A stretch of DNA of 64,000 nt. Origin: Xiheicaenibacterium sp964641275 (GTDB lineage Bacteria; Myxococcota_A; Polyangia; Polyangiales; Polyangiaceae). The notes under the pieces are model-generated. The model saw nothing but the letters and a program-made list of their open reading frames with translations. It did not search any database and had not been told where the DNA came from. Both the position numbers and the translations under genes were made by a program. The first letter of the stretch is position 1; each line of letters begins with the position of its first letter. The stretch is from positions 111,667 to 175,666 of the forward strand of contig CAZXMG010000010.1 in NCBI GenBank assembly GCA_964641275.1, given 5' to 3'. This document shows, piece after piece, positions 15,469 to 24,573 of this stretch.

Positions 15469-17985
15469 ATGTCGAAGCGCCGAATCGGCCTGGGGCTGGC
15501 GATCGTGTGTGCCTTGGGTTGCGGAGAAGAGACCGTCTCGCCAGTGCCCCGCGACGCTGACGTCACGCTCGGAGGCGGCTTCAGCGGCGAGGTCCTCTCC
15601 GGCAATCGCTTGGTGATCCGCGCTGCGGACGGTCGCGTGCTGCTCGAGGGTCTGCCGCCCGGGCCGCTGTCTGCGTCGGGCCTCCCGCTCGTGGGCTTCG
15701 CGACGCGTACGGTCAGCACCAGCTACGAGATGCAGTTCGGCGCGTTCAAGCCGACCGAGACCGCAGAAGGCCCATGGCGTGTGGCGAGCCAGCTGCGGGT
15801 CTCCGGGAGTGAAATCGAGGTCGTCGATCAGCAAGGCGAGGCTTTGGCGAAGCTCACATTCGGCTCGGACGCGGAGGGCGCGCTGCGTGTCGCCGTCAGC
15901 GGCGCCGAGATCGATCCCGCGCGGCCCGAGCGTGCGACCAAGCTCTCGTGGGGCTTCGTCTGCGACGCCGAAGACCATTTCGCTGGTTTCGGCGCGCAGT
16001 CGTGGGACGCGGATCACCGCGGGCAGTCCGTGCCCACCTTCCTCACCGAGGGGGGCATCGGCAAGTCGGAGACCGACGACTACCTGGGGTTGTGGATGTT
16101 GCAGGGGCAGCGCCACTCGAGCCACGCCCCGTTTCCCGAGTACTTGTCGCGGCGCGGCTACATGATGGTGGCCGAGACGGACCGGCGCTCGCTGTTCGCG
16201 TTGTGCTCCGAGGACGAGCAGGTGGCGCGTGTCGAGGTGGACATGCCGGCGACGCTGCACCTGTTCGACGGGCCCACGCCGGCGGCCGCGATCGAACGGG
16301 CGACGGCGCGTTTCGGGCGCCCGCGACTGCCGCCCTTGGTCGCCTTCGCACCTTGGCTCGACGCAGTGTTCGGCAGCGAGAACGTGCGGCGCGTGGCGGA
16401 GAAGCTGCGCGACGAGGGCGTCCCGTCGAGCGTGATCTGGACCGAGGATTGGCGCGGCGGCGAGTGGACGGGCGAGACCTACGCGCTCGAGGAGGAGTGG
16501 GAGGTGGACCGCAACCTCTACCCCGACTTCGAACAAGTGGCTGACGATCTGCACAGTCTCGGCTTCGACTTCCACGTCTACTTCAACCCGTTCATCTACG
16601 TGGGAACCAAGGCTTGGGCAGAGGCTCAGCCGAGCGGCTTTTTGGTCAAGCGGGCGGACGGTTCCGACTACGTCTTCACGGGCGCCAAGCTGACCGACAC
16701 CGGGATGATCGATCTCGACAACCCTGACGCGCGCGCGTGGGCGGTCGGAAAGATGCAGGGCGCCATCGCGCTCGGCGCTGACGGTTGGATGAACGACTTC
16801 GCGGAGTGGCTGCCGACGGACGCCGTGACGGCCGCTGGCCCCGCCTACGAGGCCCACAACCGCTATGCGGTGCAGTGGCAACAGGTGGCGCGTGAGGCGA
16901 TCGACGGTGTCGACGATGGCACACCTCGGCTCTTCTTCGGCCGCAGCGGCTGGTTCGGGAGCCCCGAGCTGGTGGACGTGTTCTGGGCCGGTGATCAGCG
17001 CACGACCATGGATCGAGACGATGGGTTGCCGACGCTGATCCCCATGGCCATCGGGCTGGGCGTCTGCGGAATCTCCACCTACGGGCACGACATCGCTGGC
17101 TACCAATCGGGCAACAACCCCGGCTCCACCAAGGAGGTGTTCTTCCGTTGGACCTCGCTCGGCGCCTGGTCACCGGTCATGCGCACGCACCACGGCGCGC
17201 AGCCCGACAAGAACTGGAGCTGGGAGAAGGACGACGAAACGATCGCCCATTTTCGTCGCTACGCCAGCCTGCACATGGCGTTGGTGCCGACCCTGTGGGG
17301 CCTGGCGAAGGTCGCGTCCGACACGGGGATGCCGATCTGGCGGGGGCTCGCCCTGCACTACCCGGAGGACGCAGAGGTGTGGCCGCTCACCGACCAGGTG
17401 CTGCTCGGCGAGCACGTCCTGATCGCTCCGATCAGCGAGCCGGGCGAGATCTCGCGCTCGGTCTATTTGCCCGCTGGGAGGTGGTTTCCGTGGCAAGGCG
17501 GTGCAGGCATCGACGGCCCGAAGCGGATCGACGTGAGCGCGGACGTGGGAGAGATCCCAGTGTTCGTACGTGCCGGCGGCATCGTGCCGATGTTCCCCGA
17601 GGGGGTGATGACCCTGGTGCGAGGCAGCAGCGAGGTCCCGGACGCGAGCTCCGTGGGGGACGATCGCGTGGTGGAGGTGTTCCTGGGCGAGAGCGGCGCG
17701 TTCGAGGAGCAAGGCGGCATGCGCTACGAGCTCGAGCCGGGCGATCCACTGACCGGGGAGCCGCTCACGGTCGAGCATTTCTCGGCCGGCGGTCCACAAG
17801 AAGTGCTCCCACCCTGCGGCGAGCCCTCGGTAGCTCCCTGCTACGAAGGCTTTTCCGGTGGGCTCACCGTCCATCTGATTGGCCCCGGCGAGCTGAGGTT
17901 TGGAGAAGCTGGAAGCGCCAGCTCGACGCTGAGGCTCATCGGCGGGCAGCCGGATCGTCAGCTGACCCTGCGCCTCCGCTATTGA
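15469..17985 (+). CDS. Glycoside hydrolase family 31 lipoprotein
   Basis: 838 aa. The signal ends in the lipobox ALGC, so the enzyme is likely tethered to the envelope. An N-terminal beta-sandwich (to about residue 260) precedes a (beta/alpha)8 barrel. Recognisable GH31 marks are VIWTEDWRGGEW, the nucleophile segment GWMNDFAEWLP (Asp), the acid/base region FWAGDQRTTMDRDDGLPT (Asp) and STYGHDIAGY, then C-terminal beta domains. The DFAEWLP form resembles the YihQ branch, but I could not match the sulfonate-binding residues as I remember them, so a general alpha-glycosidase is the safer call. It is a single gene and not in an evident sugar operon. Confidence 0.87.
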   Translation: MSKRRIGLGLAIVCALGCGEETVSPVPRDADVTLGGGFSGEVLSGNRLVIRAADGRVLLEGLPPGPLSASGLPLVGFATRTVSTSYEMQFGAFKPTETAEGPWRVASQLRVSGSEIEVVDQQGEALAKLTFGSDAEGALRVAVSGAEIDPARPERATKLSWGFVCDAEDHFAGFGAQSWDADHRGQSVPTFLTEGGIGKSETDDYLGLWMLQGQRHSSHAPFPEYLSRRGYMMVAETDRRSLFALCSEDEQVARVEVDMPATLHLFDGPTPAAAIERATARFGRPRLPPLVAFAPWLDAVFGSENVRRVAEKLRDEGVPSSVIWTEDWRGGEWTGETYALEEEWEVDRNLYPDFEQVADDLHSLGFDFHVYFNPFIYVGTKAWAEAQPSGFLVKRADGSDYVFTGAKLTDTGMIDLDNPDARAWAVGKMQGAIALGADGWMNDFAEWLPTDAVTAAGPAYEAHNRYAVQWQQVAREAIDGVDDGTPRLFFGRSGWFGSPELVDVFWAGDQRTTMDRDDGLPTLIPMAIGLGVCGISTYGHDIAGYQSGNNPGSTKEVFFRWTSLGAWSPVMRTHHGAQPDKNWSWEKDDETIAHFRRYASLHMALVPTLWGLAKVASDTGMPIWRGLALHYPEDAEVWPLTDQVLLGEHVLIAPISEPGEISRSVYLPAGRWFPWQGGAGIDGPKRIDVSADVGEIPVFVRAGGIVPMFPEGVMTLVRGSSEVPDASSVGDDRVVEVFLGESGAFEEQGGMRYELEPGDPLTGEPLTVEHFSAGGPQEVLPPCGEPSVAPCYEGFSGGLTVHLIGPGELRFGEAGSASSTLRLIGGQPDRQLTLRLRY

Positions 17986-18041
17986 GGAGCGCTGCGCTCG
18001 CGTGTTGACGCGTGGCCTGAGCGCGGGTCACGATCGCGCTC

Positions 18042-19259
18042 GTGCTTAAGCCGTCGCAAACCAAGCTGGGGCTCTGTGGATTGGCAACGCTGATCGTCGC
18101 CGTGGGCTGCTCTGCGGGCGCCGACGATGCGACCGGCGGCAGCGGAGGCAACGGCAGCGGCGCGAGCGCGAGCACCTTCGGCGATGGCGCGGGGACGGCG
18201 ACCTTCGGCGACGGCGGTGGTGGCAACGGCGTCGGCGGTGGCTGCGTCGGCACCGGCAAGACGGCCGACAAAGTGCCGCTCGACATGTACATCATGCTCG
18301 ACAAGTCGAGCTCGATGTCGGGCAGCAAGTGGAACGCGGTCGCCCAGGCGTTGCAGACCTTCATCGGCCAACCCGAGGCCGCTGGGATCGGCGTCGGCAT
18401 CCAATACTTCCCGCTGCCGAGCGGGGTGACGTGCCCCTCGCTGCCCGTGATGTGCTCGAGCGACGCGCAGTGCCAGACCGGCTGTGGTCCGTGCATCTTG
18501 GCGGGGCCGTTCGGCTTCTGCTCCGGCGTGGGCACGGCCGATTCGTGCGAGGTGATGGATTACTCCACCCCCGCCGTCGAGATTGCGGCGCTTCCAGGCA
18601 ACCAGCCTGCGCTGTCGGGCTCGATCAGCGGAGAGAGCCCCGATGGCAGCGGCACGCCCACCTCGCCCGCGCTCGAGGGAGCGATCGCCCACGCCAGTGA
18701 CTGGGCCACGGCCAACCCGGGGCACGTCACGATCGTGGTGCTCGCGACCGACGGCGACCCCACCTCGTGCAGCTCCGACATTCCCGCCATCCAGGCGCTC
18801 GCAGCCGCTGGTGCCGCGGCCACCCCCCCCGTGCTCACGTTCGTGATTGGGGTGGGCGGCTCACAGGCGAACCTCAACGGCATCGCCTCGTCGGGGGGGA
18901 CCGGCTCCGCGTTCATGATCGATCAGAGCCCGAACGTGCAGGACGCGTTCCTGATGGCCATGAACGAGATCCAGAACCAGAGCCTGCCCTGCAGCTACTT
19001 GATTCCGGAGCCGCCGGCCGGCGAGGAGATCGACTTCGGCGCGGTCAACGTCAGCTACACGCCGTCGGGCGGGCAGCCGCAGACGATCCCGCAAGCGAGC
19101 GGACCTGGAAGCTGCATGCCAGGATCGCTGGCTTGGTACTACGACAACCCGTCGAACCCCACGCAGATCGTGCTCTGCCCCGACACGTGCGCCATGCTCG
19201 CCGCGGACGACGGCACCACCGTCGACGTGGTCTTCGGATGCGCCACCATCGTGCAGTAA
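18042..19259 (+). CDS. VWA-domain lipoprotein
   Basis: 405 aa from a GTG. The lipobox region VAVGC is followed by a long Gly/Ser/Ala linker to about residue 75. The von Willebrand A domain begins at LDMYIMLDKSSSMSG, whose DxSxS is the MIDAS metal site, and continues with TIVVLATDGDP. Two Cys-rich insertions (about 135-170) and a Cys-containing C-terminal part suggest disulfides in the periplasm or on the cell surface. This type is common among myxobacterial lipoproteins and probably mediates adhesion or complex formation; the ligand is unknown. Confidence 0.83.
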   Translation: MLKPSQTKLGLCGLATLIVAVGCSAGADDATGGSGGNGSGASASTFGDGAGTATFGDGGGGNGVGGGCVGTGKTADKVPLDMYIMLDKSSSMSGSKWNAVAQALQTFIGQPEAAGIGVGIQYFPLPSGVTCPSLPVMCSSDAQCQTGCGPCILAGPFGFCSGVGTADSCEVMDYSTPAVEIAALPGNQPALSGSISGESPDGSGTPTSPALEGAIAHASDWATANPGHVTIVVLATDGDPTSCSSDIPAIQALAAAGAAATPPVLTFVIGVGGSQANLNGIASSGGTGSAFMIDQSPNVQDAFLMAMNEIQNQSLPCSYLIPEPPAGEEIDFGAVNVSYTPSGGQPQTIPQASGPGSCMPGSLAWYYDNPSNPTQIVLCPDTCAMLAADDGTTVDVVFGCATIVQ

Positions 19260-19291
19260 GCACCACGACTGACGCTCCGCGCCGTTTCTTG

Positions 19292-19297
19292 TACAAC
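19292..19297 (+). promoter_or_regulatory. -10-like hexamer TACAAC for the small HEAT lipoprotein gene
   Basis: TACAAC ends 7 nt before the ATG at 19305. It is a weak match at the last base, but the spacing fits the window's pattern. Confidence 0.3.
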
Positions 19298-19304
19298 GCT
19301 TCCC

Positions 19305-19757
19305 ATGCAAAGAGCTCTGAAGCGATGGGGTTGGTTGTCGCTGTTCGCGTTGTTGACGATGGCTTGTGGTCCGAGCCGAACGGCGGCCGAGGCCAAGGCT
19401 GATCTCTCGTCGGCCGATGCCGAGGTTCGCCTGAAGGCCTCGCGTGACATCGAGACTGAAGCGAAGAATGGTTCGATCCCACCCGACGTCGTGGACGAGC
19501 TGATCGCGAAGGTCGAGAAGGAGGCCGACGCGAAGGTGAAGGGCTCGATGGTGATCGCGCTGGGCTACACCGGCGACACTCGAGCCAAGCCCATCATCGA
19601 GGCGTATCTGCAGACCGACGATCCGGATCAGCAGCGTTGGGCTGGTCGCGCCTGGTCTTGGTATCTGATCCGAACGGGGAAGTTTCCCGAAGGCCACAAG
19701 TTCCCGTCCAAGTTCCCCTACGGGACCGAGGGCTTCCCGCCGCCGGCGTCGAAGTAG
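19305..19757 (+). CDS. Small HEAT-like lipoprotein
   Basis: 150 aa. The signal peptide ends in the lipobox TMAC (Cys21). The mature part has two or three helical HEAT-like repeats (SADAEVRLKASRDIETEA, KVEKEADAKVKGSMVIALGY, GDTRAKPIIEAYLQTDD) and a basic/Pro C-terminus. No catalytic residues are seen. It probably serves as an envelope adaptor. Its stop is 1 nt from the end of the convergent cytochrome gene, leaving no room for a separate terminator. Confidence 0.68.
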   Translation: MQRALKRWGWLSLFALLTMACGPSRTAAEAKADLSSADAEVRLKASRDIETEAKNGSIPPDVVDELIAKVEKEADAKVKGSMVIALGYTGDTRAKPIIEAYLQTDDPDQQRWAGRAWSWYLIRTGKFPEGHKFPSKFPYGTEGFPPPASK

Positions 19758-19758
19758 C

Positions 19759-21417
19759 TCACGGCAAGTCGAGCGTCGTCGCGGCGATTCGAAGCGGGAG
19801 TGGCGCACGCCTCTCGACCATCTCGGCCAGCCGCGACGAGGCAGGTGTGGCGACGTGCGTGAGGTGGTCGAGCTGCTCTCGGCTGACCGTTTGGTAGAGC
19901 AGCTCCACCTGCACGGTGCGCACCCCAGCGGCTGGGATCACGAAGGTCGTGCGATCGGAGCCGCCGACGAAGCTCGGGTCGTCGCCCACCCCCACAGGAT
20001 CGATCCAGTCGATCCAGGTGTCGTCATCGCGCCAACCAAACGGCAGGATGCGGTTGTCTTTGGCGTAGGTGGCTGCTGCGAGCGGCCTCTTCGCCAACGC
20101 TCCCTGCGCGTCGACGGCCACGGCCTCGTACACCTGCACCTGATCCGGGGCATCGACCACGTCGCGATGGGGCCAGGGCGCCGAGGTGTCGAGCGGCACG
20201 CCCGAGGCGTCCACGATCGCGCCCCGCTCGTCGAAGCCGCCCGACTCGAACAGCACAGCACCGGCCTCGTCCTCGGCGCGCACATGGAGCCAGACGCGCC
20301 GCGTCGGGTAGCCGGTTGGCAATTTGTGGCCGGCTCGGTTTCGCACCTCGACCGTCATCGTCAACTGGGTGGGGGAGAGGTCGTGGTCCACCACCGTCAA
20401 GCTGGCTGCCTCGGAGAGATGCAGCTCGCTCCGCCCCGCAGAGGCGACGATCTCGGCCTTGGGCACGTCCGTCCCGCTCCACTCGACGTTGTCCGCGAGC
20501 AGAGACAACACATAGGCGTTGGCCCCCACGAAGGTGTGCCGCCCGTAGGGAGCCCGATCTGGCAGCGCTTCGGGGTAGCGCGCGATGGCGGTGGTCAACG
20601 CCGACCCGTCGGGCTCGCGGCTGGGGAGGTGGCAGTCGCTGCAGCTACCCTCTTCAGCAGCAGCCGAGTTCCGCCACTCCAAGAACGAGGCTTGCTCCAG
20701 GAAGTCACCGCCGGTCGGAGCTCCGTCCGCGCCCAGCACGGGGGTGAGCACCGTGTGGCAGCTTCCGCACAGCGCGGAGTCGGTGATGTGCGCGCCGTAG
20801 CTGGGCGTGAAGTCGACGAAGAACTCCATCGGATCGGTGGCAGGGTCTTGAAATGGGCCGAACATCTCGCGATCGAACCCGACGCGAAAGCCGCCGCCAA
20901 AGCTCTCGCCTTCGCCGAGCCCCGCCGCTGCGATTTGGTGACACAGCGAGCAGCCCACGCCTTCGCGTGCCAGGCTCCCGAACACGGAGCTATCCGCGGT
21001 GAGCTCTGCGAAGCTGGTGTGGCCGCCCTGCTGCTCGTGCTCGAGCGATGCGGCGGGCGCGTGGCAGCGCGTGCAGGCACGTTCGACTTGATCCTTTGCG
21101 CTGGTCACCGTCAGCTCCTCGGCGAACGTGGCCAGGTAGAAGGGATCCCGGGCGGCGAACGCCATCATCGAGCTCCGCCACAATCGGACGGGGCTGACAT
21201 CGACACCCGCCTGATCGTGCATGGGACCCACGGAGTCGGCCAGGTGGCACTGGGCGCACGCGTTGCTGGTCAGGAAGCGATCCGTCTCCGCCGCTGTTGG
21301 CGCTGGCAACGCGGCGAGGGGAGGGGGCAGCTCGTGCGCGCCGCCGCCACCGCCTGCCCCTGGGGAGTCGCTGTCGCCGCAGCCGCACCACATCAGCGCG
21401 AGCCACCAACATCGCAT
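19759..21417 (-). CDS. Pentaheme c-type cytochrome lipoprotein
   Basis: 552 aa. The ATG at 21417 starts a short signal with the lipobox MWCGC, followed by a Gly-rich linker. Five CxxCH heme sites are visible: CAQCH, CTRCH, CSLCH, CGSCH and CSDCH, all in the N-terminal 280 residues. Several further His residues could be axial ligands. The layout resembles cytochrome c554/multiheme oxidoreductase families. The C-terminal 250 residues form a beta-rich domain without hemes (VEVRNRAGHKLPTGYPTRRVWLHV). It probably transfers electrons in the periplasm or outer membrane; the partner is unknown. An in-frame start at 21492 would hide the lipobox and is less likely. Confidence 0.82.
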   Translation of the reverse strand: MRCWWLALMWCGCGDSDSPGAGGGGGAHELPPPLAALPAPTAAETDRFLTSNACAQCHLADSVGPMHDQAGVDVSPVRLWRSSMMAFAARDPFYLATFAEELTVTSAKDQVERACTRCHAPAASLEHEQQGGHTSFAELTADSSVFGSLAREGVGCSLCHQIAAAGLGEGESFGGGFRVGFDREMFGPFQDPATDPMEFFVDFTPSYGAHITDSALCGSCHTVLTPVLGADGAPTGGDFLEQASFLEWRNSAAAEEGSCSDCHLPSREPDGSALTTAIARYPEALPDRAPYGRHTFVGANAYVLSLLADNVEWSGTDVPKAEIVASAGRSELHLSEAASLTVVDHDLSPTQLTMTVEVRNRAGHKLPTGYPTRRVWLHVRAEDEAGAVLFESGGFDERGAIVDASGVPLDTSAPWPHRDVVDAPDQVQVYEAVAVDAQGALAKRPLAAATYAKDNRILPFGWRDDDTWIDWIDPVGVGDDPSFVGGSDRTTFVIPAAGVRTVQVELLYQTVSREQLDHLTHVATPASSRLAEMVERRAPLPLRIAATTLDLP

Positions 21418-21529
21418 CCGGCTACGAAAGGCACGGATCGTTCCCGCGCCGTTCGCCCCGAGCTCGCGATCTGGAGAGTCGCGTGCGTGCAAGTCGAGCG
21501 GAGCGACGCAGAGCTTGCGCGAGCTCGGA

Positions 21530-22027
21530 CTACTTCGCTCGCCGGACTGCTCCCACCCGTGCGGCGGGCGGCTTGGCCACCGCGCGCCTGGTCTTGGGCT
21601 TCGGTGGATCCGCTGGGGTGACGTTGGTCGTCGGCGGGAGCGCCTTCTGCAAGCGCTTCGGCGCTTGGGCGCGGTAGCTCTCCTCGATCCACGCCTCGAG
21701 CAGCTTGACGTCTGGCGAGGTCTTCCCTGCCGGAGTGAAGGAGACCCAGCCGCTCTTGCCCAAGCCGTAAGGCGTCGGCTTGGTGTCGGCCAGCAGCAGC
21801 GCGAGCGCAGCCGACTGTGGCAGTTTGCACGAGATCGAGAACGGCTCCCCCGGCGTGCTGAGGTAGGCGAAGGTTTTGTCGTTCACCGCCAGATCCAGGT
21901 GGCCGGGCCAAGGGCTCTTCAGGTGCGCCCCCGGGAAGCGCAAGCCGAAGGCGCGCAGCTTGTCGGCCAGGCCGACGCCGGCGGCTTTGTCACGGGAGGA
22001 ACGTCTCGGTCGGGTGTGGGTAGCCAT
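21530..22027 (-). CDS. YjbR/MmcQ-family (DUF419-like) protein
   Basis: 165 aa. The central part (about residues 20-130) fits the YjbR/CyaY-like fold: a start helix LADKLRAFGLRFPGA, the strand with KTFAYLS, ISCKLPQSAALALL, PYGLGKSGWVSFTP, then a helix EAWIEESYRAQAPKRL. Family members may bind DNA or small ligands; no enzyme activity is established. A basic, Pro/Ala-rich tail follows. The gene starts 8 nt after the GST stop with GAGAGG upstream, so they are co-transcribed. Confidence 0.75.
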   Translation of the reverse strand: MATHTRPRRSSRDKAAGVGLADKLRAFGLRFPGAHLKSPWPGHLDLAVNDKTFAYLSTPGEPFSISCKLPQSAALALLLADTKPTPYGLGKSGWVSFTPAGKTSPDVKLLEAWIEESYRAQAPKRLQKALPPTTNVTPADPPKPKTRRAVAKPPAARVGAVRRAK

Positions 22028-22035
22028 GGAGCCTC

Positions 22036-22809
22036 TCAGCCAGCAGGTCGGCGATCCACCTCGGCGGAGATGCCGCGGTGACCAGCATAAATCGAAAGCG
22101 CCCATTGCGATGCGGCACGCCGGGCCACGCTCTCGCGAAGCTCGAGGAGCTCCTCAGGCCAAGGCTCGGGCAGCGCGTAAGGGAACTCTGGAGGTCGCAG
22201 CAGGGCGGAGAGGATCGAGGCAGCGGTGAGGTCCGCCACCGAGAAGCGCTCGCCGACGAGGTAGCCGCTCGGCCGGACGAGGCGCTCGAGGTGGTCGAGG
22301 TGGTGGGGCAGGCGGGCACGCGCCCGTGCGAGCTGCTCGCCCGAGAGCCCCAGGTTTCCGGAGAACGCGCGTTTGGCGAACGGCAGCGCGAGACGAAACG
22401 CGACGTACGCCGCTCGACCGAAGCCGTTCGTGGCCATGCGCGCGGTGGCGTGAGGGTCGCGCAGGTACGCCGCCCAGAACAGCCTGCGCAGCTCCGGCGC
22501 GACCTCGTCGTCGAAGTAGGCCTCGATCTCGCGCGCCTGCGCACGCGCGGCGTCCCCCTCTGGGAACAGCGCGGGCTCGGGCCGCCGCCGTTCGAGCTGC
22601 TCCAGGATGTGGGTCGAGTCGGTGAGAACCTCGCGGCCGATGATCAATACAGGCACTAGGTTTTGGCCCGATGCCCAGCGCACGCGAGGGACGTGAAAGC
22701 CCGGGATGAGCGAGACGCGGCGGTGCGGCCAGCGCTTGTAGTCGAGCGCCCAGCGGACCTTCTCGTTGTAGTGAGAGATGTCGAAATGGAGCAGGGTGGT
22801 GTTCGACAT
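22036..22809 (-). CDS. Glutathione S-transferase-like protein
   Basis: 257 aa. The N-terminal thioredoxin-fold half (about residues 3-80) carries the cis-proline motif in NLVPVLIIGREVLTDSTHILEQLE, where DS replaces the usual ES that contacts glutathione. The helical C-terminal half includes SGYLVGERFSVADLTAASI, the GST hydrophobic-core motif (N-capping box). It is cytoplasmic and probably handles a small thiol or electrophile; the substrate is unknown. The ATG at 22809 is used because the upstream in-frame TTG is weaker. It is followed by yjbR and preceded by the pseudokinase on the same strand. Confidence 0.82.
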   Translation of the reverse strand: MSNTTLLHFDISHYNEKVRWALDYKRWPHRRVSLIPGFHVPRVRWASGQNLVPVLIIGREVLTDSTHILEQLERRRPEPALFPEGDAARAQAREIEAYFDDEVAPELRRLFWAAYLRDPHATARMATNGFGRAAYVAFRLALPFAKRAFSGNLGLSGEQLARARARLPHHLDHLERLVRPSGYLVGERFSVADLTAASILSALLRPPEFPYALPEPWPEELLELRESVARRAASQWALSIYAGHRGISAEVDRRPAG

Positions 22810-22824
22810 CGCGTCCACCAACGC

Positions 22825-24468
22825 TCAACGAACTGCGCGCCCGCGCTTGGTGGCGGCCCGCCCACGCTCGGTTCCGCCCCGCTTGCTGGCGTGCAACAGC
22901 CGTTCGTCGACCGGGATCTCGATCGTCGGTTGCGGCGTCAGGCCACCCTGCAGGGCGGGGTCGGTCTCGATCTCGAGAGTCGGCTGCCGCTCGTCTGCCG
23001 GTAGCTCGATCTCGAGCGTGCCACCTTTCTTCCGGCGCGCCGGTCGTTCAGGGGCGTCCATGACGAGCGTGTTCGCGCGTCCGCGCTCGGTCTTGGCGGG
23101 CTCGAGCGTGACCTCCCCGGTCTTGCGCCGCCGCGATGCGGGCGGCCTCGCCTCGGCCTCGGCCTCGACCTCGATCTCGAGCGTGCCGTGTCTGCCGCGT
23201 CGCGGTTTGGTCGGCGCTGGCGCCGCCGCCAGCACGAACGAGCCTCCGCTGGGCTTCAGCTGAACGGTACCCTGGACCGCGTCGGCCAGGCGCGCGGTGA
23301 AGCGCACCACACCTGCGGGGGTGCTCGCCGCGATCGCGGCGATCTCCTTGATCTCCCGAGCCAGCCGCGGCTCGTGCAGATCGTCCCTCGCGCCGTCGGC
23401 CAACAGACCCGCGATCGCGCTGGCCCGGAAGGCGTGCTCCTGGCACGTCCGCGCGACCAGCGCCGCTGCGCGTGGGATCGCGTTCGACTTGCCGTGATCG
23501 AGGACGCACAACCTGGCTTCGTTCGGCAGCTCCAGCACGCGTGCGCCGTGAGCTTGCACGGACCGGTGCCACTCGGCATCGAGGCCAGCTTCCGCGGCGG
23601 TCTTGCTCGAAGGCGCGCGCGCGACGATCACCGCGACGGCTTGCCCCTCGGGGATCGAGGTCGTGGGTGGCGCGCCCAGGTGCGGTGGCTCGGATCCCGC
23701 GCTGATCGACTCGAACGCGGCATGGACGTGGCGAGCCTCTGGTCGGTGCAGCGGGTCGTGCGCCATCATCCTCGCGAGCCAGCTGGCCAAGCCCGGCGGC
23801 GTGCGAGCAGCCCTCGGGCGAAGCCCGAACAAGGTTGCCAAGAACGTTCCCAATCTGCCCTCAGCGGGCTGCCAGACCTTGCCCGCGAGCGCCCGCGTGA
23901 GCAACACGCCGAGCGCGTACACATCCGCGGCAAACGAGGGACCGTCGCCGCGGACCAGCTCGGGCGCGAGAAACGCCGCCTGCGGCGCGAGGACCGGCAG
24001 CTCTGGGTCGCACACCGAGTCGAGCAGCTTGATCGCGCCAGCACGGCGCTGTGCGAGCACGATCTGTTCTGGCCGAACGCGACCGTGCACCAGGTCGGCT
24101 TCGTGCAGCGCAGCCAACGCGCCGCTGATCTGGCGGCCCAACAGCACCACACGCTCGACGCTGAGCGGCGCAGCGAGCTCCGCCTCGAGCGCGTTGCCGG
24201 GCTCCCACTCGAACGCGAAAAACCAGCGCTTGCGCCCGTGTGGGCCAGCGCCGAGGCAGGTGGGCCAAGCGTCGTCCACCACCGTCATCATGCGCTCAGA
24301 CTGCTCGGCCAACGTCTGCGTCCAGGAGCCGTCCAAGCTGAAGTGCTTCAACCTGGCGCGTCGGCCGGTGTGCAGGTGGCGAGCGCGGTAGGCGGCCACG
24401 CGGCCCTCGTTCTCCACGAGGTGCTCGATCTCGAACGTCCCCGCCAAAACGTCCCCGCGCTCCAGCAC
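22825..24468 (-). CDS. Protein pseudokinase with degenerate cyclase-like region and repeated TLEIE motifs
   Basis: 547 aa from a GTG. Residues about 10-265 have a kinase fold but lack key residues: HGRVRPEQI stands where HRDLKPEN is expected, LDSVCDP replaces DFG, and the glycine loop is absent. The VAIK position reads ARLKHF. FLAPELVRGD keeps the APE motif. Residues about 275-420 alternate strands and helices in the order of a nucleotide cyclase-homology domain (AVAVIVARAP, HGARVLELPNEARLCVLDHG) without catalytic Asp pairs; this is inference. The tail (420-547) repeats the short motif T-L/I-E-I-E among Lys/Arg-rich stretches. It is probably a signalling scaffold. Confidence 0.72.
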   Translation of the reverse strand: MLERGDVLAGTFEIEHLVENEGRVAAYRARHLHTGRRARLKHFSLDGSWTQTLAEQSERMMTVVDDAWPTCLGAGPHGRKRWFFAFEWEPGNALEAELAAPLSVERVVLLGRQISGALAALHEADLVHGRVRPEQIVLAQRRAGAIKLLDSVCDPELPVLAPQAAFLAPELVRGDGPSFAADVYALGVLLTRALAGKVWQPAEGRLGTFLATLFGLRPRAARTPPGLASWLARMMAHDPLHRPEARHVHAAFESISAGSEPPHLGAPPTTSIPEGQAVAVIVARAPSSKTAAEAGLDAEWHRSVQAHGARVLELPNEARLCVLDHGKSNAIPRAAALVARTCQEHAFRASAIAGLLADGARDDLHEPRLAREIKEIAAIAASTPAGVVRFTARLADAVQGTVQLKPSGGSFVLAAAPAPTKPRRGRHGTLEIEVEAEAEARPPASRRRKTGEVTLEPAKTERGRANTLVMDAPERPARRKKGGTLEIELPADERQPTLEIETDPALQGGLTPQPTIEIPVDERLLHASKRGGTERGRAATKRGRAVR

Positions 24469-24561
24469 TCGGCCGGTGTACCAAGGCCAGGACGCGTCGG
24501 CTACTCAGGATTGGTGCCGTTGCGTCGGTGGGCTGGGGCTCGCCTTGGGCGGCCGAGCCGG

Positions 24562-24567
24562 TATGCT
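24562..24567 (+). promoter_or_regulatory. -10-like hexamer TATGCT for the DUF2378-like gene
   Basis: TATGCT ends 6 nt before the GTG at 24574, with no Shine-Dalgarno sequence between. It is among the best matches to a bacterial -10 in the window. Confidence 0.45.
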
Positions 24568-24573
24568 CCAGCG

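Noticed and set aside
18000..18041. A fourth copy of the palindromic element before the VWA gene
   Set aside because: Only a short GGTCACGATCGCG-type similarity is present, without hairpin arms or the TAG-linked first hairpin.
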